NCBI GenBank assembly: GCA_023424865.1
Contig: JAFADM010000268.1
Coordinates: forward strand, 1 to 6,423
Reading direction: 5' to 3'
Source of the DNA: Bacillota bacterium
Lineage (GTDB): Bacteria; Bacillota_A; Clostridia; DSM-8532
DNA: 6,423 bases
The notes beneath the pieces are model-generated. The model was not told the DNA's origin, searched no databases, and saw only the letters and a program-made list of their open reading frames with translations. Made by a program: the position numbers and the translations under genes. Positions 1 to 4,519 of the stretch are shown in pieces. Numbering within the stretch: position 1 is the first letter of the stretch; the number at the start of each line of letters is the position of its first letter.

Positions 1-44
1 CCCTTAATTTTAAGATACATATCTTTTATCGGCATAAAAGCGGC

Positions 45-71
45 AAAAAAAAAGCCGGTAAAAATACCGGC
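45..71 (-). terminator. Rho-independent terminator-like hairpin, minus strand
   Basis: GCCGGTA (54-60), loop AAAA, TACCGGC (65-71) is a perfect 7-bp stem. On the minus strand it is followed at once by nine T's (53-45), the layout of an intrinsic terminator for leftward transcription. On the plus strand no T run follows, so it would not act there. No clear minus-strand gene lies to its right, so it would end a short RNA or act as an attenuator for a leftward gene beyond the window edge. Confidence 0.5.
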
Positions 72-202
72 AAGTAAAGGGGGTCAAAATGTATTGTGAG
101 GTCATTCTCATTGTTCACCGCGTACGGGGTTTTTATACATAAAAAATAAAAAAATTAATGCAGAAGTTTAATTTGCTTTGACCTACTCTAAAAAAACGGT
201 TT

Positions 203-231
203 TATATATAATTCCAGTGAAAGATATTCAA
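203..231 (-). promoter_or_regulatory. Possible sigma-A-type promoter, minus strand
   Basis: Read on the minus strand, TTGAAT (231-226) is followed after 17 bases by TATATA (208-203). Initiation would fall near 196 and transcription would reach the terminator-like hairpin at 71-45, giving an RNA of about 150 bases. AT-rich sequence produces such matches by chance, so confidence is low. Confidence 0.25.
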
Positions 232-291
232 AGTATAAATTGACTCATTAAATCGGACATGGCTTGAGAAAAACAGGAAGAGAGCCTTTGG

Positions 292-320
292 TTGTTAAAC
301 CTGTCCTTTTTCTGTATAAT
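292..320 (+). promoter_or_regulatory. Sigma-A-type promoter upstream of the DUF1385-prmC pair
   Basis: TTGTTA (292-297), a 17-base spacer and a perfect TATAAT (315-320). The expected start near 327 leaves a short leader of about 45-65 bases before the TTG start candidates. A better -35 box, TTGACT at 240-245, has no matching -10 at the right distance. Confidence 0.55.
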
Positions 321-391
321 GAAATAAGGTCTATTTATTAACTAAGGCAGATTATAACCTGTAAGCAGCCTTGAAAGGATTGTGGCTTATT

Positions 392-1429
392 TTGAATAAA
401 GAAATCTGGTCCAGACCCCGGCGCTTAAGCGATATCGGGGGGGAAGCCCTTATTGAAGGCGTTATGATGCGCGGAAAAGACAAAATGGCAGTCTCCATCC
501 GCAAAAGCAGCGGTGAGATCTTTACTGAAACCAAGGATTTTATACCCCTTACCAAACGCAAAAAGCTTTTAAGCCTCCCTTTTATCCGAGGTGCCGTGTC
601 CATGCTGGAATCTATGGTGGTGGGCATTCGCGTGCTTATGGATTCAGCCGAGCATGTGGATTTAGGTGAGGAGGAAGAGGAAGAAAGCAAATTCGAGGCC
701 TTTCTGCAGAAAAAACTTGGAGCCAACTATTTTAATTACATGCTTTATGGCTCTGTGGTTATTGCGGTTCTATTCAGCGTCGGGCTTTTTATGTTTCTTC
801 CCAATTTAATTGCCGAGCTTTTTCCCATTGATAAATCCACCACTTCAGGGGCTATTTATGCCAATATGATTGAGGGTGCGGTTCGTATTATTCTTTTTAT
901 TTCCTATGTTTATCTTGTTTCCAAAAGCAAGGATATAAGGCGGGTCTTTCAGTACCATGGCGCGGAGCATAAAACCATTTACGCCTATGAAAGCGAAGAG
1001 GATCTGACGGTTGAAAATGTTCGCAGGCATACAACGCTTCATCCCCGCTGCGGAACGGCGTTCCTCTTTATTGTTATTCTAATCAGTATTGTCCTGTTTA
1101 CCTTTGCAGGCTGGCATCATCCTGTTGTAAACCTGGTGCTGAGGCTTTTGCTCCTGCCGGTGATTGCCGGTGTGGCCTATGAGGTTTTCAAGCTCTCAGC
1201 CAAATCCCCTTACAAAATCATTCGATTAATCAGCCTTCCCGGGCTGCTTCTTCAGAAAATCACCACTAAGGAGCCTGACGACGACATGATAGAGGTGGCT
1301 ATCGCCTCCTTAAAGGCTGTTCTTAAGGAAACAGAGGCACAGCCCCTGAAAGAAGAAAGCCCGGCGGAAGACCTGTCCGAAGGGCAGGAGGCCGTGGTCT
1401 CCCCGGATAGCAACGCGGCTGCGGTATAA
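392..1429 (+). CDS. yqhQ: DUF1385 family membrane protein (YqhQ-like)
   Basis: This is a member of DUF1385 (B. subtilis YqhQ family), a conserved Gram-positive integral membrane family without a settled function, often found beside prmC. Seen here, numbered from the start chosen: the family's N-terminal block IGGEALIEGVMMRG (about 15-28), hydrophobic segments at about 117-143, 160-178, 221-239 and 248-265, and the conserved blocks YHGAEHK (188-194) and HPRCGTAF (217-224). The last 50 or so residues are acidic and probably cytoplasmic. No ATG precedes the conserved N-terminus, so the start must be TTG. TTG 392 is preferred because GAAAGGAT lies upstream, with a rather long 12-base gap. TTG 371 would add seven residues but has no visible Shine-Dalgarno. 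The stop lies 43 bases before prmC, which suggests one transcript. Family assignment is firm; exact start and biochemical role are not. Confidence 0.9.
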   Translation: MNKEIWSRPRRLSDIGGEALIEGVMMRGKDKMAVSIRKSSGEIFTETKDFIPLTKRKKLLSLPFIRGAVSMLESMVVGIRVLMDSAEHVDLGEEEEEESKFEAFLQKKLGANYFNYMLYGSVVIAVLFSVGLFMFLPNLIAELFPIDKSTTSGAIYANMIEGAVRIILFISYVYLVSKSKDIRRVFQYHGAEHKTIYAYESEEDLTVENVRRHTTLHPRCGTAFLFIVILISIVLFTFAGWHHPVVNLVLRLLLLPVIAGVAYEVFKLSAKSPYKIIRLISLPGLLLQKITTKEPDDDMIEVAIASLKAVLKETEAQPLKEESPAEDLSEGQEAVVSPDSNAAAV

Positions 1430-1472
1430 AGTGCGGTGAAAAGTCCGGGCATAGCTATGAAAGGGATTCTTT

Positions 1473-2369
1473 ATGAACCTTGGCGAGCTTTTAATGCAAA
1501 GCAGAATGAAACTTAAAAAGGCAAATGTGGAAGACCCGTCCAGTGAGGCAGGTCTTCTTCTTTCGTGGCTTTTGAATAAGGAGCTTTCCTTTGTTATTGC
1601 CCATCCCGAGAAGGAACTGGAACCGGAAACCGTTAAGAGGTATGAGGCCCTGGTTGAAAGAAGATGCCGCAAAGAGCCCTTTCACTACATCACAGGCACC
1701 CGGGAATTTATGTCCCTTACCTTTGAGGTTAATCCCCACGTTCTTATACCTCGCCCCGATACGGAGCTTCTGGCACAGGCAGCCCTTTATTCTCTTGGAA
1801 TCCGGCCTTCTTTTTTCTCCTTTAAAGAAATGTTCCGTCTCCCTGAAAAAAAGGCCTGCCGGGCGCTTGATGTGGGAACGGGCAGCGGCTGTCTGGCTGT
1901 GAGCCTGGCCTATTACTGTAAAAACGTCAATGTGACTGCCATGGATATTTCAGAGGCAGCCCTTTTTCAGGCCCGGAAAAACGGAGAAAAATGGGGGGTT
2001 AATAACAGGATTCAATGGCTGCACCGTGATTTCTTAGAGCTAAAAGGTAAGCAAGAACCTCTTTATGACCTCATCGTATCCAATCCTCCCTATATCCCCA
2101 CTGAGGCCGTGGAGGGCCTTATGGAGGACGTAAAAGGGTATGAGCCTCGTCTTGCTCTGGACGGAGGCGACGACGGCCTGGTATTTTATCGTGCTCTTTC
2201 CGTGAAGGGAAAGGAGCTTCTTAAAACGGACGGCATTCTTATTGTCGAATGCGGTTACGATCAAGCGCAAGCTGTAAGCCGGCTTTTTAGCGAGCAGGGC
2301 TTTAGAAGAACACTCATTCTAACCGACCTTGCCGGTATTGAGCGTGTGGTGGCTGCCTGCGATTTTTGA
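1473..2369 (+). CDS. prmC: Peptide chain release factor N5-glutamine methyltransferase
   Basis: PrmC uses S-adenosylmethionine in the cytoplasm to methylate the glutamine of the GGQ motif in release factors RF1 and RF2, which supports efficient peptide release at stop codons. The 298-residue product has an N-terminal helical release-factor-binding domain (about 1-75), the RPDTE block (94-98), the SAM-binding loop DVGTGSG (133-139), the substrate-glutamine-binding signature NPPYIP (204-209), and the family's EPRLALDGG..GL.FYR block near 224-240. The ATG at 1473 has AAAGGG seven bases upstream. The stretch between RPDTE and the SAM loop (about 105-130) looks longer and more aromatic than in typical members and may be a lineage-specific insertion. 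prfA, a common genomic partner, is not next to it here. It is probably co-transcribed with the DUF1385 gene upstream. Confidence 0.96.
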   Translation: MNLGELLMQSRMKLKKANVEDPSSEAGLLLSWLLNKELSFVIAHPEKELEPETVKRYEALVERRCRKEPFHYITGTREFMSLTFEVNPHVLIPRPDTELLAQAALYSLGIRPSFFSFKEMFRLPEKKACRALDVGTGSGCLAVSLAYYCKNVNVTAMDISEAALFQARKNGEKWGVNNRIQWLHRDFLELKGKQEPLYDLIVSNPPYIPTEAVEGLMEDVKGYEPRLALDGGDDGLVFYRALSVKGKELLKTDGILIVECGYDQAQAVSRLFSEQGFRRTLILTDLAGIERVVAACDF

Positions 2370-2398
2370 CGGGGACAGCCTGTTTTTCCATTTTCCGT

Positions 2399-2454
2399 GT
2401 ATAGTTTTGGCTTTTTATGACTATACTCAACTATAGCTCCCCAGCCATGGGGAG
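2399..2454 (+). repeat. ACTATA motifs and CTCCCC/GGGGAG hairpin upstream of yaaL
   Basis: GTATAGT (2399-2405) is inverted at ACTATAC (2420-2426), and a further ACTATAG follows at 2430-2436. Directly after comes a perfect 6-bp hairpin, CTCCCC (2437-2442), loop AGCCAT, GGGGAG (2449-2454). No T run follows, so it is not an ordinary intrinsic terminator. It lies in the 115-base prmC-yaaL gap, where I see no well-spaced promoter. It might be an operator, an RNA processing site or chance. Confidence 0.35.
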
Positions 2455-2484
2455 AAATTGTCTTAAAGCAAGGCAGGTGAGCCT

Positions 2485-2769
2485 ATGTCCGAGGAAATGG
2501 TCATAAAGCACAAAACGGAAGTATTGCCCATATTAAAAAAACTGATGCCGGCTAAGTCGGAAAAAACAGCAAAGGAAGAAGAAAAGCAGGCTTATATCAG
2601 AGCCTTGACAGAGTGCATTCAGGATGCCTACGAGGAATGGCAGTACGCCCTCAAAAACTTTGAGGATGCCGATAATAAGGATTTAATAGACTATTACTCC
2701 TACCGTATCAAGGCTTCCCAAATCCGGTATGAGTACTTGCTGCGGAAAGTAAAAGAAGCACAGGTTTGA
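2485..2769 (+). CDS. yaaL: YaaL-like DUF2508 small protein
   Basis: A small soluble protein of 94 residues, charged and largely helical, with no signal peptide or membrane segment. The C-terminal half fits DUF2508 (B. subtilis YaaL): an alpha-helical block with YEEWQ (49-53) and a closing RYEYLLRKVKE (81-91). The family has no established function. In Bacillus and many Clostridia it sits between recR and bofA; here bofA follows as expected, but prmC rather than recR is upstream. The ATG at 2485 is preceded by GGCAGGTGA (2472-2480), a partial match to the Shine-Dalgarno, four bases away. A terminator follows, so it is not simply co-transcribed with bofA. It could be read from the prmC transcript, 115 bases upstream. 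Confidence 0.8.
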   Translation: MSEEMVIKHKTEVLPILKKLMPAKSEKTAKEEEKQAYIRALTECIQDAYEEWQYALKNFEDADNKDLIDYYSYRIKASQIRYEYLLRKVKEAQV

Positions 2770-2804
2770 ATGCATAAAAGGATTCCTCCTTAATATACAT
2801 GAAT

Positions 2805-2829
2805 AGGGCATATGCCCTTTTTTGTTTTT
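2805..2829 (+). terminator. Intrinsic terminator after yaaL
   Basis: The self-complementary AGGGCATATGCCCT (2805-2818), realistically a 5-bp stem with loop ATAT, runs into a T tract (2818-2823), then G and six more T's. It lies 36 bases after the yaaL stop and separates the prmC-yaaL part from bofA. The GC-rich stem is short, so read-through is possible. Confidence 0.7.
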
Positions 2830-2831
2830 TG

Positions 2832-2869
2832 AGAGGCTTGTGCACACTTTTAAAATGGGCCGAGCCTCT
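2832..2869 (+). repeat. Inverted repeat upstream of bofA (stem-loop 1)
   Basis: AGAGGCT (2832-2838) pairs perfectly with AGCCTCT (2863-2869) across a 24-base loop. The loop holds the palindrome TGTGCACA (2839-2846) followed by CTTTTAAAA. It begins just after the yaaL terminator and is not followed by a T run. Confidence 0.45.
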
Positions 2870-2876
2870 GGATGAT

Positions 2877-2900
2877 TTAAATGTGAGTGTACACATTTAA
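2877..2900 (+). repeat. Perfect 9-bp inverted repeat upstream of bofA (stem-loop 2)
   Basis: TTAAATGTG (2877-2885), spacer AGTGTA, CACATTTAA (2892-2900). The centre also contains the palindrome GTGTACAC (2887-2894). It ends 30 bases before the bofA ATG, so it lies in the bofA leader or promoter region. There is no T run after it. It resembles either a dyad operator or an RNA hairpin. Confidence 0.5.
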
Positions 2901-2917
2901 GCGTTAGGGCGGTGTCC

Positions 2918-2926
2918 GGGGGTGAT
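2918..2926 (+). promoter_or_regulatory. Ribosome binding site that fixes the bofA start
   Basis: GGGGGTGAT matches the consensus GGAGGTGAT at eight of nine positions and sits at normal distance from ATG 2931. An in-frame GTG at 2922 lies inside this site, so it cannot be the true start. Confidence 0.75.
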
Positions 2927-2930
2927 TGGT

Positions 2931-3194
2931 ATGGACAGAATGTTAATTGTTGCCGCATGGATTGTTGGTGTGCTTATTGTGCTTGCCCTGGGAAAGGCTT
3001 TGCTGCTTCCGCTTAAGATCGTGCTGAGATTGGTTTTTAACGGCCTTATCGGCGGCGTGGTCCTTTTGATTATCAATTTTATCGGGGCTCCTCTTGGCTT
3101 TACAATCTCACTTAATATCGTATCTGCCCTTATAACCGGCATTTTAGGTCTTCCGGGAATCATTCTGCTGGTTATCCTGCATTTTCTTTTATAG
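2931..3194 (+). CDS. bofA: BofA-type pro-sigma-K processing inhibitor
   Basis: In B. subtilis BofA lies in the outer forespore membrane of the mother cell. Together with SpoIVFA it holds the intramembrane protease SpoIVFB inactive until the forespore signal arrives, which times the release of active sigma-K. The 87-residue product is almost wholly hydrophobic: segments at about 3-27 and 36-52, and a C-terminal hydrophobic stretch at 61-86, with the family-typical NGLIGG (37-42) and an IGAPLG turn (51-56). Length matches the family. The ATG at 2931 is chosen over the in-frame GTG at 2922 because the Shine-Dalgarno covers that GTG. A terminator and two stem-loops separate it from yaaL, and I could not find a clear promoter. 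Whether this organism keeps the SpoIVFA/SpoIVFB partners cannot be seen here. Confidence 0.88.
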   Translation: MDRMLIVAAWIVGVLIVLALGKALLLPLKIVLRLVFNGLIGGVVLLIINFIGAPLGFTISLNIVSALITGILGLPGIILLVILHFLL

Positions 3195-3203
3195 GGCATG
3201 GCA

Positions 3204-3231
3204 CATAAACCCAAAGGCCTATTCATATAAT
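3204..3231 (+). promoter_or_regulatory. Sporulation (sigma-E/K-like) promoter candidate for the CotS-family gene
   Basis: CATAAA (3204-3209), a 14-base spacer and CATATAAT (3224-3231). The -10 matches the B. subtilis sigma-E consensus CATACAnT at seven of eight positions, and the spacing is in the sigma-E range. It also resembles the sigma-K -10. It contains TATAAT, but no sigma-A -35 sits at 16-18 bases. A mother-cell sigma would suit a spore coat gene. The leader of about 60 bases includes the palindrome TTGCAGGGCTGCAA (3259-3272). Confidence 0.5.
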
Positions 3232-3298
3232 GTGAAAGCAGACCGGCGCTAAAACACCTTGCAGGGCTGCAATTAAGAATGCGGGGCGTGATAAAACC

Positions 3299-4285
3299 AT
3301 GCTTGATTCCAAGGAGTTGATTGAGAACGCATACGGAATGCGGTTAACCTCGATAAAACCTTGCAGGGCAGGCTATATTCTGGATACGGAAAGCGGGAAG
3401 AAATACTTTCGTCAGTGCCAGTGTTCCGAAAATCGGATCCTCTTTGTTCATGATGCAAAGCAGCATTTATGCAGGCATGGCTTTACAAATCTGGATGCTT
3501 ACTGCGTAACTCAGGACGGTCGTCCTTTTTTGGATATTGAGGGGCAGCTTTTTATTATGACATCCTTTGTAGATGGAAGAGAATGTGAATTTGGCGACGA
3601 CGGGGATGCGGTGCGGGCTGCCGGTGCTCTTGCAGCCATGCATAAAGCAGGCAAGGGATTTAAAACAAGGAGCGGATTATTCATCCCGACGGATCTGGGG
3701 AAGCTTCCCGAAAGTCTGACCCGACGCTATGACGAAATCCTGAGAATGCGCAGAAAGGCCGAACGGGAAAGAGGGGCTTTTGATTACATATACCTGGAGT
3801 ATGTGGAAAAATTCATCGCCCTGGCAGAAGAGAGCCTGAACCTTCTGGATGGTCCTGAATATCCCCGGCTGGTAAAAAAGACGCTGGAAGAGGGGGGCGT
3901 CTGCCATCATGATTATTCCTATCAGAATATACTCATGAAAGGCTCTGCCACTTATATAACAGGCTTTGAATCCTGCGGCGAGGAAATAAGGATTTATGAT
4001 CTGGTTAACCTTCTAAGGCGTAAAATGCGTAAATGCAACTGGAATCCGGCCAAGGCGTCCATGATCCTTAAAGCCTATTCGGAGCACGGCGCTGTGACCA
4101 AGGATGAAATTGTGGTGATGAAGGCCATGCTGCTTTTTCCTCAGAAATTCTGGAGGGTCGCCAATAGGTATTACAATTCCAGAAGAAGCTGGGCTCAGCG
4201 CAATTTTACCGGCATGCTGGAAGAAGTGGTTGCGGAAAATGCGGATCATGTTCGCTTTATGAAGCAATATGAAACTATTTTTTAG
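3299..4285 (+). CDS. CotS-family spore coat protein with kinase-like fold, probably inactive
   Basis: Homologous to the CotS/CotI/YutH/YsxE group: mother-cell spore coat proteins with an aminoglycoside-phosphotransferase-like fold. The 328 residues fit the family length. The N-lobe has the T/S-G beta turn (DTESGKKYF, 29-37) and the FVHDAKQHLCRHGF helix (49-62). The C-lobe has the catalytic-loop-like block HHDYSYQNIL (203-212), then IRIYDLVNLLRRKMRK.NW (230-248). Two key positions look changed. The family usually has an Asp in an I-I-D-F-D-Y type motif, where this protein has ITGFES (220-225; Gly222). The usual N-lobe LK pair reads FR (37-38). That suggests a pseudokinase, as an inference from remembered family patterns. 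The ATG at 3299 has only a distant GGGGCGTGAT upstream. The gene stands alone behind its own sporulation-type promoter candidate and converges with fhs. Which paralogue it is cannot be told. Confidence 0.85.
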   Translation: MLDSKELIENAYGMRLTSIKPCRAGYILDTESGKKYFRQCQCSENRILFVHDAKQHLCRHGFTNLDAYCVTQDGRPFLDIEGQLFIMTSFVDGRECEFGDDGDAVRAAGALAAMHKAGKGFKTRSGLFIPTDLGKLPESLTRRYDEILRMRRKAERERGAFDYIYLEYVEKFIALAEESLNLLDGPEYPRLVKKTLEEGGVCHHDYSYQNILMKGSATYITGFESCGEEIRIYDLVNLLRRKMRKCNWNPAKASMILKAYSEHGAVTKDEIVVMKAMLLFPQKFWRVANRYYNSRRSWAQRNFTGMLEEVVAENADHVRFMKQYETIF

Positions 4286-4312
4286 CCTTGTTAGAAGTTA
4301 GCCTTATTAGAA
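4282..4312 (+). repeat. Imperfect tandem repeat over the CotS-family stop codon
   Basis: TTAGCCTTGTTAGAA (4282-4296) and TTAGCCTTATTAGAA (4298-4312) differ at one base and have a 16-base period. The first copy includes the TAG stop codon. This looks like a small local duplication in the 3' untranslated region. Confidence 0.65.
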
Positions 4313-4347
4313 AAATGCATCTTAATGGCTCATTCTTCCTTTTTCCT

Positions 4348-4413
4348 ATCGTTCTTCCTCCATACAGGCTAAAGCGGGCATAGCCCGCACCTGAATGGAG
4401 TCGAAGAACCGAT
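4348..4413. repeat. Long imperfect stem-loop in the convergent intergenic region
   Basis: Nested complementary segments run inwards: ATC/GAT (4348-4350 with 4411-4413, C4410 bulged), GTTCTTC/GAAGAAC (4351-4357 with 4403-4409), CTCCAT/ATGGAG (4358-4363 with 4395-4400), CAGG/CCTG (4365-4368 with 4390-4393), and GCGGGC-ATA-GCCCGC (4374-4388) at the tip. That is about 26 base pairs interrupted by small bulges. A competing hairpin uses AAGAACC (4404-4410) with GGTTCTT (4432-4438) and is followed by two further T's, so it is weakly terminator-like for the CotS gene. It lies between two converging genes and may be a bidirectional terminator, a stable RNA 3' end or a palindromic repeat element. Confidence 0.65.
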
Positions 4414-4452
4414 GAAGTAATTCACTTTTGTGGTTCTTTTAAGTTATAAGGT

Positions 4453-4519
4453 ACATTGATGCCAGGGGCGTTTGAAGAAGGTTAAAAAAGACCGGTGATA
4501 ACGCCCCCGGCATCAATGT
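4453..4519. repeat. 20-base near-perfect inverted repeat across the fhs stop codon
   Basis: The left arm 4453-4472 (begins ACATTGATGCC) is the reverse complement of the right arm 4500-4519 (ends GGCATCAATGT) at 19 of 20 positions. The one mismatch, A4464 against C4508, becomes a G-U pair in fhs mRNA, so the transcript can form an uninterrupted 20-bp stem. The right arm is fhs coding sequence for its last residues (around DIDAGGVI). The 27-base loop contains the last codons, the stop and a T6 tract (minus strand). No T run follows the stem. Confidence 0.8.

Larger units (their letters stand above)
1..370. other. AT-rich left-edge region without a convincing gene
   Basis: No reading frame here can be assigned with confidence. 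On the plus strand a frame open from base 1 ends at TGA 97-99 (33 codons, rich in K, I and G), and another ends at TAA 74-76. On the minus strand a frame open from a stop near 84-86 runs off the left edge, with one ATG at 35-33 and hydrophobic residues before it, but no Shine-Dalgarno is visible. Any of these could be the edge of a neighbouring gene; I cannot choose between them. The region also holds a minus-strand promoter-like and terminator-like pair, a weak GC-rich palindrome at 117-130 followed by T's, and the promoter for the DUF1385 gene. Confidence 0.5.

Noticed and set aside
15..111. Small minus-strand frame of 33 codons beginning at ATG 111
   Set aside because: It runs through the terminator-like hairpin and its T tract, has only a weak GGTGA upstream, and its composition is Phe/Tyr/Arg-rich with no family resemblance.
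116..135. Plus-strand terminator at ACCGCGTACGGGGTTTTTA
   Set aside because: The stem is only three or four base pairs with a bulge, and no certain upstream plus-strand gene is seen.
371..391. TTG 371 as the start of the DUF1385 gene
   Set aside because: No Shine-Dalgarno is visible upstream. TTG 392 has GAAAGGAT before it and still precedes all conserved blocks. Not fully excluded.
352..726. Minus-strand open frame of 124 codons, rich in Ser and Pro
   Set aside because: It lies antisense to the DUF1385 gene, has low-complexity runs and resembles no family; the plus-strand frame carries conserved motifs.
2366..2394. Sigma-A promoter using TTGACG at the end of prmC for yaaL
   Set aside because: No acceptable -10 box occurs 16-19 bases downstream; TATAGT at 2400 is 28 bases away.
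2922..2930. GTG 2922 as the bofA start
   Set aside because: The GTG lies within the Shine-Dalgarno GGGGGTGAT that serves ATG 2931.
2897..3226. Minus-strand open frame of 109 codons over bofA
   Set aside because: It is the antisense of a hydrophobic coding sequence, and the plus frame matches BofA in length and motifs.
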